Below, piece by piece: positions 1 through 6,290 of a stretch of 12,635 nt of DNA. Position 1 is the first letter of the stretch. The number at the start of each line of letters is the position of its first letter. Made by a program: the position numbers and the translations under genes. Under the pieces are notes generated by a model that worked only from the letters and a program-made list of their open reading frames with translations, was not told the DNA's origin and searched no databases. The DNA lies in assembly GCA_963714375.1 (NCBI GenBank), contig CAVQOG010000007.1:1-12635 (forward strand). Reading direction: 5' to 3'. The DNA is from UBA5794 sp963714375. GTDB taxonomy: Bacteria > Actinomycetota > Acidimicrobiia > Spongiisociales > UBA5794.

Positions 1-13
1 CGCCAATTCATTG

Positions 14-44
14 AGAAAGGGTGCCCGCCAAGGGCACCCTTTCT
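14..44 (+). terminator. Perfect 13-bp hairpin, likely terminator of an upstream gene
   Basis: The arms at 14-26 and 32-44 are perfectly complementary over 13 bp around a 5-nt loop. The right arm ends in TTTCT and is followed by TCATT, a weak T-rich tail. No coding region covers it, and the SLH gene's signals begin only downstream. It most likely ends a gene lying left of the window. The stem starts with AGAAA and ends with TTTCT, so it could also act in the opposite direction. Confidence 0.7.
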
Positions 45-78
45 TCATTGGTCTGCTTCGTCAGCACGATCCCGTGTC

Positions 79-111
79 CTTCGGTAGAGTCAGATTCTGG
101 TAGGTGGGTTC
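79..111 (+). promoter_or_regulatory. Promoter-like 33-nt direct repeat, copy 1
   Basis: This stretch matches 831-863 at 29 of 33 positions by my count and includes the identical core GTAGAGTCAGATTC. The core contains TAGAGT (85-90), which fits a relaxed actinobacterial -10 pattern, but no clear -35 is visible at the right distance. It lies about 125-155 nt ahead of the SLH gene start, and the second copy precedes a relic of the same gene family. A shared promoter or operator is therefore the best guess. A transcribed leader element is possible. Confidence 0.45.
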
Positions 112-234
112 TACGACATCGGTTGTGAGTCCGTCCTCTTTTTGTTGATGCCGACTCATTCGGTGTTGTCGAGTCCCGTACCGAGTATTCGACACGCGAT
201 CTGGCCCAACTTGGGGCCGGGAGGAGGACCCACG

Positions 235-738
235 ATGAGGAACCTATTGAAGGGGCGGGCACGGTTTGTGCTTGCGCTCGTTGCGTTGTTGGTAGCAATC
301 CCGGCTGTGGCGTCTGCATCACACGTCTTTGACGATGTGAGTAACAATCACCCGTTTCACAACGACATTGCTTGGTTGGCAGAGAAAGGCGTCACCCAGG
401 GATGCGATACCCAGAACTACTGCCCTGACAAGCCTGTCACGCGAGGTCAGATGGCTGCAATGCTGCACCGATTCGCTGACAATGTCGTTCCTCCCGCCTC
501 AATTGGTGTCAGCGGATACGAGAGAGTGTCTTCCACCTCCGGGTACGGTCAGGGCGCCATGACGCACAGTGTCGACTGCCCACCTGGCAAGGTAGTGACT
601 GGTGGAGGTGTCGAAAGCTGGTCCAGGGTAGAGATCACCTACCCGAAGGACGACAACACGTGGGAGGTAAGAGCCACGTATCCATTCCCGACCACCTGGT
701 GGAACATGACCGTGTGGGCGATCTGCGTCACGGCTTAG
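235..738 (+). CDS. Secreted SLH-domain protein, 167 aa
   Basis: This is a small exported protein with one S-layer homology module, a fold that commonly anchors proteins to the cell wall. Residues 1-28 form a signal peptide: basic Arg/Lys start, hydrophobic core LALVALLVAIPAV, and an A-S-A cleavage site. Residues 31-82 are the SLH module (FDDV, HNDIAWLAEKGVTQGC, VTRGQMAAMLHRF). Residues 93-167 form a C-terminal domain with YERVSST, CPPGKVVTGGG and a closing VWAICVTA, a pattern I recall from secreted actinobacterial proteins without known function. The ATG at 235 was chosen because a strong AGGAGG (222-227) lies 7 nt upstream and the signal peptide begins there. An in-frame start at 142 would bury the signal peptide. 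The gene stands alone and is followed by a hairpin. Binding to the cell wall is inferred from the family. The ligand is unknown. Confidence 0.85.
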   Translation: MRNLLKGRARFVLALVALLVAIPAVASASHVFDDVSNNHPFHNDIAWLAEKGVTQGCDTQNYCPDKPVTRGQMAAMLHRFADNVVPPASIGVSGYERVSSTSGYGQGAMTHSVDCPPGKVVTGGGVESWSRVEITYPKDDNTWEVRATYPFPTTWWNMTVWAICVTA

Positions 739-764
739 AAGATCCAACGGAAGATCGATACCCG

Positions 765-797
765 ATGAGTCCGGGTGTACCCAACACCCGGACTCAT
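765..797 (+). terminator. Perfect 14-bp hairpin behind the SLH gene
   Basis: The arms at 765-778 and 784-797 are fully complementary over 14 bp, with loop ACCCA, starting 26 nt after the SLH stop codon. There is no T tract after the stem (the following sequence is TCGCGCTCGG). It resembles the T-less hairpin terminators often proposed in Actinobacteria, though it could instead be a 3'-end stabiliser. Confidence 0.7.
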
Positions 798-830
798 TCG
801 CGCTCGGTCTGTGAAGCATCGTCAGGGGTG

Positions 831-863
831 CTTCTGTAGAGTCAGATTCCGGTAGGAGGGCTC
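831..863 (+). repeat. Promoter-like 33-nt direct repeat, copy 2
   Basis: This is the second copy of the element at 79-111, with mismatches at four positions. Here the repeat runs into GGAGGG (855-860), which would act as a ribosome site for the short reading frame at 869. The element is conserved upstream of the relic although the gene body is missing. This fits a duplication of the whole SLH-type transcription unit followed by an internal deletion. Confidence 0.55.
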
Positions 864-868
864 CTCGC

Positions 869-949
869 ATGTATGACAATCCCGGTACCACCGAAGCATG
901 GAGGGCAGTGGTGTGGGCGATCTGTGTAACTGCACCGCCAACTCCATAG
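869..949 (+). pseudogene. Relic of a duplicated SLH-family gene, 26-codon 3' end
   Basis: A short frame from ATG 869 to TAG 949 contains VVWAICVTA, almost the same as the end of the SLH gene (TVWAICVTA, then stop). At the nucleotide level GTGTGGGCGATCTG recurs exactly in both. The signal peptide, SLH module and most of the C-terminal domain are absent. With the promoter-like repeat directly upstream, I read this as the two ends of a lost paralogue joined by an internal deletion. A good GGAGGG lies 8 nt before the ATG, so a 26-residue peptide could still be made. Nothing suggests it has a function. Confidence 0.55.
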
Positions 950-970
950 CCATAGGTCAACAGCAATGGC

Positions 971-993
971 GGGGCCACGGGGGCCCCGGTGGC
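971..993 (+). terminator. GC-rich palindrome after the SLH relic
   Basis: GCCAC (974-978) pairs with GTGGC (989-993), and GG/CC pairs continue inside. An alternative pairing is GGGGCC (971-976) with GGCCCC (982-987). Either gives a compact GC-rich hairpin 20-40 nt beyond the relic stop and may be that paralogue's old terminator. There is no T tract. The rest of the 739-1126 gap (994-1126) shows nothing I can support. Confidence 0.4.
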
Positions 994-1126
994 TCTCGAT
1001 GAACTGTGCGCAGTCTCGACGCCCTGACTCCGAGTGAGAACAGGACAGGGTGCCGGCTGGCCGGGGAGTGTCCACGTCAGGTGAGCGTCGGGCAGGGGAT
1101 GTACCCGTCGCTGCTTGAATGCGGGG

Positions 1127-2251
1127 ATGCTTCGCGACCAATCACATCTCTTTGATGTCCCTGCAGACATTACCTATCTGAACTCCGCCTACTTCGGGCC
1201 GAGGCTGCATTCGGTTGCCAAGGCCGGGGAGGATTCGGTGGCGTTGACCGGCCGGCCTTGGGAGGTGGCGCCAGAGGCCTTTTTTGAGCCAGTCGAGAAC
1301 CTCAGGCGACTCGTCGCCCGGACGTTCAACGCCGACGCCGAGGGTGTCGCCCTCATCCCTGGGATCTCCTACGGCGCAGGGACCGCTGCCAGGAACCTTG
1401 CTATCGGCAAGGGGCGGACGGTGGTGACGCTTGATGAGCAGTTCCCGTCGAACGTGTACGCGTGGAGGACCAAGGTCGCAGCCGAGGGTGGCGAGATCGT
1501 CAAGGTTCCTCGTACGCCCGATGGCTGGACTGCAGGAATACTCAACGCCATCGACGATCGCACGGCGGTCGTGACGGTTCCCAATTGCCATTGGACAGAC
1601 GGCTCGATCGTTGACCTGGTTGCGGTGGGGAACGCTGCGAGGGCTGTTGGGGCAGCGCTGTGTATCGATGCGTCGCAGTCATTCTGTGCGATGCCACTCG
1701 ATGTCGAGTCCGTGCAGCCCGACTTCGTGTACTCCGTCGGGTACAAGTGGCAGCTCGGCTTCTATGGCCTGGCCTATCTGTGGGTTGCCCCCCAGCACCG
1801 GTCCGGGGTCCCTCTTGAGGAGAGTTGGATCGGTCGCAAGGGTGCCGAGGACTTTGCTGGACTTGTCGACTACACCGATGTTTACGAGGACGGGGCTCGC
1901 CGGTTCGATGTTGGTGAGCGCTCGAACTTCGTCGGCGTTGCCATGTCGAATGCCGCGATGACCCAGATCGACGAGTGGGGGGTTGCAAACGTCGCCGAAA
2001 CGCTTCGCGGCCGAACCAACGCAATTGCCGCGGGAGCGGCCGATGCTGGGTGGACGGCCGCACCCTCTGACCAGCGATCTCCGCATCTCATCGGTATAAG
2101 ACACCCGGGCGGGTTGCCAACGGACATCGCCGATCTCCTTCGGAGGAATCGCATCTCCGTCAGTGTCCGAGGGGACTCAATCCGAATCGCCCCCCATCTC
2201 CACACAACGGATGACGATGTGGAAAGGCTGCTTGCCACTCTGGCTGGTTGA
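1127..2251 (+). CDS. Class V aminotransferase-fold PLP enzyme, 374 aa
   Basis: This is a pyridoxal-phosphate enzyme of the class V aminotransferase / cysteine-desulfurase-like superfamily, presumably cytosolic. Numbered from the ATG at 1127, an early LNSAYFGP segment (18-25) fits the family's substrate-side N-terminus. PNCHWTDGS (153-161) carries the His that stacks on PLP. IDASQS (180-185) gives the Asp that contacts the pyridine nitrogen. SVGYKWQLG (203-211) holds the Schiff-base Lys207. Length fits the family. ATG 1127 is preferred to an in-frame TTG at 1115, but neither has a proper Shine-Dalgarno sequence at the right spacing, so the start is uncertain. The substrate cannot be told: kynureninase-like, isopenicillin-N-epimerase-like and desulfurase-like members share these motifs. 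No pathway partner lies nearby. The next gene is convergent and begins 63 nt beyond the stop. Confidence 0.85.
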   Translation: MLRDQSHLFDVPADITYLNSAYFGPRLHSVAKAGEDSVALTGRPWEVAPEAFFEPVENLRRLVARTFNADAEGVALIPGISYGAGTAARNLAIGKGRTVVTLDEQFPSNVYAWRTKVAAEGGEIVKVPRTPDGWTAGILNAIDDRTAVVTVPNCHWTDGSIVDLVAVGNAARAVGAALCIDASQSFCAMPLDVESVQPDFVYSVGYKWQLGFYGLAYLWVAPQHRSGVPLEESWIGRKGAEDFAGLVDYTDVYEDGARRFDVGERSNFVGVAMSNAAMTQIDEWGVANVAETLRGRTNAIAAGAADAGWTAAPSDQRSPHLIGIRHPGGLPTDIADLLRRNRISVSVRGDSIRIAPHLHTTDDDVERLLATLAG

Positions 2252-2314
2252 CATGTGAGTGGTGGCGCTCGATATCACGGAGCGTCAGAACGTATCTGAT
2301 CGGCGATGGCCGAG

Positions 2315-3715
2315 TCACCACCCGAATTCTCGGATAGCAGCCCTCGCAGCGTGATATCCGCACATGCCGTGGACGCCGCCACCGGGAGGAGTGGCGGAGG
2401 AGCAGAGGTAGACGCCATCACCTAGACGGTACGGACGGCGTAGACCGAACTGCAACATTCGGCCGACCGAGAACGCGCCACCGGCGATATCGCCGCCGGC
2501 ATTATTGGGGTTGTATTGCTCGTAGTCCGATGGCCCCATCGTGTGTCGGGCAAGAATCTGGTCCCGGAAACCCGGAGCGAACCGTTCGATCTGGGCTTCG
2601 ATGGCCGAGGTCATGTCCTGATCGGAGCCAAACGGAACATGACAGTATCCCCACGCCGTGTGGTTCCCGTCGGGCGCCCGGCTCGGATCAAAGAGAGACT
2701 GCTGGGCAACGATGACGAAGGGTTGTTCCGAGTGTTCACCTGCATGGACTGCAGCCTCGGCAGCAGCTACTTCCTCGAAGGTGCCACCGACGTGGACCGT
2801 TCCGGCACGACCGCTTGCATCGTCGATCCAAGGGATCTGTCCATCTAGCGCCCAGTCGACTTTGAAGACCCCGGTGCCATGTCTGCGCTTGGACAACCGC
2901 CGGACCGCTGATGGGTTGGCACGCTCACCTGCGATGCGCTCCGCAGCGTTCGGCATAACGTCGAGCATGACGACGGGCGATGACGGCAACTGGTCGAATC
3001 CGTCGACCATCTGGTCGACTTCGATGGTGCCGCCGAGCTTCACGATCTCAGCAGCAAGTTGATCGATGAGGCGCTGCGATCCGCCTCTCACTAGGGGCCA
3101 GCCGTAGGCATGCGCCACGATGGCGAACAGCGTTCCCACGGCACCGGTCAGGACGGAACTGAACGGCGCGATGGCGTGCGCAGCCAGACCCGCGAACAGT
3201 GCTCGTGCTTCTTCGGTCTTGAACGACTTCGCAAGCGTGGAAGCCGGGAGCAATCCAGGGAGGCCGAACCGTGCGAGCGTGAGGGGATGTCGAGGTGCCA
3301 CGGACATCGGGCCAAGTACCTGGTCCATCAGCACGTCGGCCTGCCCGACGAGCGGCGCGATCAGCTGTCGGTATCTGTGACCGTCGGCGCCTAGGCCTGT
3401 CGCTGTCTCCTCGAGACTGCGGTGCAAGATCGCAACGCGACCGTCGCCGAGCGGGTGGGTTGCTGGGATGTCAGGGTGGATCCAATCGCCAACACCGATG
3501 GATCGGAAGAACGGCGAGGCGACTCCCATCGGATGAATTGCCGAACACACATCGTGGTGGAACCCTGGAAGCGTCAACTCGCTGGTTCTGCTGCCTCCGC
3601 CGATCGACTTGGACCCCTCAATGACCAGGACCTTCCGACCTGCTCGGGCCAGCTCCAACGCCGATGCCAATCCATTCGGGCCAGCTCCAACTACTACCGC
3701 GTCATATTCAGCCAT
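2315..3715 (-). CDS. FAD-dependent oxidoreductase, CrtI / PYROXD2-like, 466 aa
   Basis: This is a flavoprotein of the phytoene-desaturase-like amine-oxidase superfamily. The N-terminus has a textbook dinucleotide fold: DAVVVGAGPNGLASALELAR (5-24, GxGxxG), then an acidic ribose-binding Glu33 in VLVIEG and the GGGSRTSE segment (39-46). The C-terminus carries the second FAD-contact motif (GVYLCSSATPPGGGVHG), which I associate with PYROXD2-type and CrtI-like proteins. No transmembrane segment is evident. The start at 3715 places MAEYDAVVVG directly at the fold; a TTG 33 nt further upstream would add unlikely residues. It follows the cyclic-nucleotide-binding gene by 48 nt on the same strand, so they probably form an operon. 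The substrate is unknown. No carotenoid synthesis genes are in view, so a carotenoid role should not be assumed. Confidence 0.85.
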   Translation of the reverse strand: MAEYDAVVVGAGPNGLASALELARAGRKVLVIEGSKSIGGGSRTSELTLPGFHHDVCSAIHPMGVASPFFRSIGVGDWIHPDIPATHPLGDGRVAILHRSLEETATGLGADGHRYRQLIAPLVGQADVLMDQVLGPMSVAPRHPLTLARFGLPGLLPASTLAKSFKTEEARALFAGLAAHAIAPFSSVLTGAVGTLFAIVAHAYGWPLVRGGSQRLIDQLAAEIVKLGGTIEVDQMVDGFDQLPSSPVVMLDVMPNAAERIAGERANPSAVRRLSKRRHGTGVFKVDWALDGQIPWIDDASGRAGTVHVGGTFEEVAAAEAAVHAGEHSEQPFVIVAQQSLFDPSRAPDGNHTAWGYCHVPFGSDQDMTSAIEAQIERFAPGFRDQILARHTMGPSDYEQYNPNNAGGDIAGGAFSVGRMLQFGLRRPYRLGDGVYLCSSATPPGGGVHGMCGYHAARAAIREFGW

Positions 3716-3763
3716 TGCCGGATTGTGGCACGGGCCGTGCCGCGACAATGACGCTCCTGTCGG

Positions 3764-4756
3764 TCACACTGACTCGCGTCGGTGAGCTGACGCCAGCTTT
3801 TCGAGCACTGGCGGTTGGATATCGGGTGCCGTGGCTACGGCGACCGTTACAGGTGTTGTAGCCCGAAGCGTCGATGTTCTTGTGCCGCTTTCGATGAGCG
3901 CTCGTTCACCGAGGATCGAACCCGGACCCACCTCGGCGACGGCATTGCCGTCAATCTCCACCGACAGCACGCCGTCGAGGAGGAGGTACATCTCGGTTCC
4001 TGGTTCGCCCTGCTCGGTCAGAGTCGTGCCCTCCTTGAGCCTCTTGATCTTTGGCTTCTTGCCTTCTCGCATGATCGTGACCGAAAGCTGGCGCTCGAGC
4101 TCGGTCTCGACAGCGGTGACAATCACGGGTGAATCGACGTCACCCCAAGGTGTGTTGTCGCCGAAGCTCTCCTGCGTCCAGCCTTTGAAATCGATCATCC
4201 CGCTCTTGGCGGCGAGGTCCATCGAATCGTCGTAGATCCAGTGGCGAGGCATCTTTGACGCCCCGGCGACCGCGTGGGTATGGGTTCCGTCCGCGTGGAG
4301 TGTCAGCGAGAGCGTGGTCCACACCGTCGGTGCGACGATCTTGAGAAACGGTGGGCGTTTGATTGCACGCGGGAGAGGAGCACCCGTCCGCCCGCCTGTC
4401 GTCTGAGTGAACGTTGCTGAGGTGGCCGTGATCTGCGGTTCACTGCGCAGGTCGGGGAACGACACAGCAGGAATAGTGATGCTTCCGACGCCGAGGGCGA
4501 TCGTTGTCGAGCCCATGTGCCCTCTTCCCGAATAGCCAGCGTCGACAACTCGTCCGTCCTCGACCTCGATCCATGCGCGGAGCTCATTGGCAAATCGGAA
4601 TCGGTCGGCATCACGCAGGGCGCCAAGATCGTCGATGTGATCGGGTAGCGGGTCGTCATAGTGACCTATTCCGATATCCACAGGGACACGGAGCGGTCCG
4701 GTCATTGCCTCAGATGGGATCCATGACACTGACGTGATGGCAGATTCAAAACGCAT
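3764..4756 (-). CDS. Cyclic-nucleotide-binding domain protein, 330 aa
   Basis: This protein has two parts. Residues 1-225 form an N-terminal module I recall from many actinobacterial proteins of unknown function, with features such as AWIEVEDGRVVDAGYSG, TTGGRTGAPLP, PPFLKI, WTTLSLTLHADG and PRHWIYDD. Residues about 235-325 form a cNMP-binding beta-roll with EQGEPGTEMYLLLDGVLSV and a phosphate-binding cassette ILGERALIESGTRTSTLRA. The ribose-contacting Glu284 and phosphate-contacting Arg293 are both present, so nucleotide binding looks intact. There is no helix-turn-helix, so it is not a Crp-type regulator. ATG 4756 has AGAGAGG just upstream. A longer frame to 4903 reads into the divergent promoter region and is rejected. 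The gene lies back to back with the cyclase gene, which makes it a natural reader of the cyclase product. That link is inferred. Confidence 0.85.
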   Translation of the reverse strand: MRFESAITSVSWIPSEAMTGPLRVPVDIGIGHYDDPLPDHIDDLGALRDADRFRFANELRAWIEVEDGRVVDAGYSGRGHMGSTTIALGVGSITIPAVSFPDLRSEPQITATSATFTQTTGGRTGAPLPRAIKRPPFLKIVAPTVWTTLSLTLHADGTHTHAVAGASKMPRHWIYDDSMDLAAKSGMIDFKGWTQESFGDNTPWGDVDSPVIVTAVETELERQLSVTIMREGKKPKIKRLKEGTTLTEQGEPGTEMYLLLDGVLSVEIDGNAVAEVGPGSILGERALIESGTRTSTLRATTPVTVAVATAPDIQPPVLEKLASAHRRESV

Positions 4757-4930
4757 CAGAACCTCTCTTTCGTTGGACAGCGTGTCACATTGCGCCGTTT
4801 CCCAGAAGCGTGGATGCGCCACTTTCGGGGTGGTGCCAGCCCCACCCTTGAAGTCGCACCAGCACCGTGGCACGTGGCGCTCGTCTGCGTCAGGATGGAA
4901 CAACTACAATCGATTGCTGGAGGATCCGCC
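4757..4930. promoter_or_regulatory. Divergent promoter region between cNMP-binding and cyclase genes
   Basis: This 174-nt gap separates two divergent starts. On the plus strand TACAAT (4905-4910) is a good -10 candidate, about 20 nt before the TTG start, but no convincing -35 lies 16-18 nt upstream. A small inverted repeat (4828-4833 with 4842-4847) and tandem CGTGGCA-like units near 4866-4878 could bind a regulator. A single TGTGA half-site for a Crp-type protein occurs on the minus strand at 4785-4789, without its partner half. Confidence 0.4.
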
Positions 4931-6238
4931 TTGCCCATTTCGGTGTTTCTCGCCGACGACAACCTCATCGTGAGGGAAGGCGTCAAGGCGCTGCTTGACC
5001 TTGAGGACGATTTCGAGATTGTGGGACAGGCGGCCGACTTCGACGGCCTTGTTGCTGGGGCCGAAGCCACCAACCCGAACGTCATCGTGACCGACATCCG
5101 CATGCCTCCTGACTTCCAGCGCGAAGGAATCGATGCGGCGAAAGAGGTGCGCAGACGCCATCCGGGCACCGGTGTCGTGATCCTGTCGCAGTTCGATGAT
5201 CCCGACTACGCGATCTCCCTCCTGTCAGAGGGCGCTGCGGGGTACGCCTACCTGCTCAAAGACCGCGTCGGCGAGGGAAACCAGCTCGCCAGGGCCGTCC
5301 GGGAGGTCGCCTCAGGTGGTTCGGTGCTTGATCCGAAGATCGTCGACAGCCTCACCAACCCCGTCCGTTCCGACGCCGTGTTGTCCGAGACAGAGGAGGC
5401 GTTGCTCCAACAGGTTGCGGAGGGTCGCAGCATCAAGGCGATCGCCACCCAACTCAACACGACGCCCGCAGCTGCCGACGCCGCGATTGAAGCACTCTTC
5501 CTGCGGCTCGCCGAGGGTCTCAGCGCCGGCAGCACCGACAGCCTCAAGCGACTGCGCATGCTCCAAAGGGCAATCGTGGACCGCAAGGAACAAGGGGAGT
5601 CGCTCAGCCGTCTGCTCCCGGGGGGCGTTGCCGCCCAGATCCTTGAGGGTGGCCGTCGTCCAGGCGAGACCGACGAACTCGTGGTAACGGTGCTCATGTC
5701 CGACATTCGGGGGTACACGACAATCGCGGAACACACCGACCCCTCCGTTCTGGCCGGGCAACTCAACGAACATCGTTCCGCAATGAACGGCGCAATTCTC
5801 GGCCACGAGGGCACCGTGATGCAGTTCGTCGGCGACGCGGTGATGGCGGTGTTCGGAGCGCCGGTGGCCCAACAGCACCATGCCTCCAGTTCGCTGGCAG
5901 CGGCAAACGCCATGCACGCTGCCCAGCACGAGCTCAACGCAGAATGGGAATCAAAGGGCATGGCTCCGTTCGGCCTCGGAATCGGTCTCTCGACGGGACT
6001 CGTCGCGGCCGCTCTGCTCGGGTCGGAGGAGCGGCTTGAGTACACGCTCGTTGGTGACACCGTGAACCTCACCCAGCGACTCCAACAGTGGGCGGAACCG
6101 GGTGAAACTGTTCTCAGTCTTCCGACATGGGAGGCGCTCGATGGTGATCGTCCCGATGCCGACGAGCTCGAACCAGAGCTCGTCAAGGGCCGTGACACCC
6201 CGGTGTCAGCCTTCCGCTTTCCCAGGCGGGCGGCATGA
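4931..6238 (+). CDS. Response-regulator receiver, degenerate LuxR HTH and class III adenylate cyclase fusion, 435 aa
   Basis: This is a phosphorylation-controlled nucleotide cyclase. Residues 1-125 are a NarL-type receiver with acidic pair Asp9/Asp10, phospho-acceptor Asp55 (VTDIRMP), Ser86 and Lys110. Residues 151-195 resemble a LuxR/GerE helix-turn-helix (LSETEEALLQQVAEGRSIKAIATQL), but its recognition helix is alanine-rich and non-basic. Residues 205-245 are a helical linker. Residues 250-430 are the cyclase: metal ligands Asp258 (MSDIRGYT) and Asp302 (FVGDAVMAVFG), with catalytic Asn379 and Arg383. The adenine-selecting Lys and Asp positions are Gln298 and Thr372. The TTG start at 4931 is chosen because GGAGG (4919-4923) sits 7 nt upstream and the receiver begins there. 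Upstream in-frame ATGs at 4790 and 4895 lack this. It heads the kinase operon, so those kinases are its likely phosphate source. The product is presumed to be cAMP but needs testing. Confidence 0.9.
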   Translation: MPISVFLADDNLIVREGVKALLDLEDDFEIVGQAADFDGLVAGAEATNPNVIVTDIRMPPDFQREGIDAAKEVRRRHPGTGVVILSQFDDPDYAISLLSEGAAGYAYLLKDRVGEGNQLARAVREVASGGSVLDPKIVDSLTNPVRSDAVLSETEEALLQQVAEGRSIKAIATQLNTTPAAADAAIEALFLRLAEGLSAGSTDSLKRLRMLQRAIVDRKEQGESLSRLLPGGVAAQILEGGRRPGETDELVVTVLMSDIRGYTTIAEHTDPSVLAGQLNEHRSAMNGAILGHEGTVMQFVGDAVMAVFGAPVAQQHHASSSLAAANAMHAAQHELNAEWESKGMAPFGLGIGLSTGLVAAALLGSEERLEYTLVGDTVNLTQRLQQWAEPGETVLSLPTWEALDGDRPDADELEPELVKGRDTPVSAFRFPRRAA

Positions 6239-6290
6239 TGTTGCCGATCTCGGACGGGACGCGACGCCGAATCGGAGCCGGAGGAGTCGC

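Noticed and set aside
133..229. Possible riboswitch-like pairing of GTCCTC (133-138) with GAGGAC in the SLH ribosome site (224-229)
   Set aside because: It is a 6-bp pairing over about 85 nt, which is easily chance. No conserved leader fold is recognisable.
499..1170. Long minus-strand frame of 223 codons across the SLH gene and the gap
   Set aside because: It runs antisense through a well-supported gene, its protein has no recognisable domain, and it is probably kept open by high G+C.
2266..2358. Short hairpin (CGCTC/GAGCG, 2266-2284) and a 9-bp inverted repeat GATATCACG (2271-2279 with 2350-2358) at the convergent gene ends
   Set aside because: The stem is only 5 bp with a 9-nt loop and no T tract. 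The longer repeat has one arm inside the oxidoreductase coding end, 70 nt away. This is too weak to call a terminator.
4773..4790. Possible Crp/GlxR-type operator near the cNMP-binding gene
   Set aside because: Only one TGTGA half-site is present (minus strand, 4785-4789). The partner position does not match the consensus.
4757..4903. Extension of the minus-strand cNMP-binding frame to 4903, and of the plus-strand cyclase frame back to 4790, giving overlapping divergent genes
   Set aside because: Both extensions lack ribosome sites, while strong ones precede 4756 (minus) and 4931 (plus). The extra residues do not look like protein domain sequence, and the region is better explained as a shared promoter.
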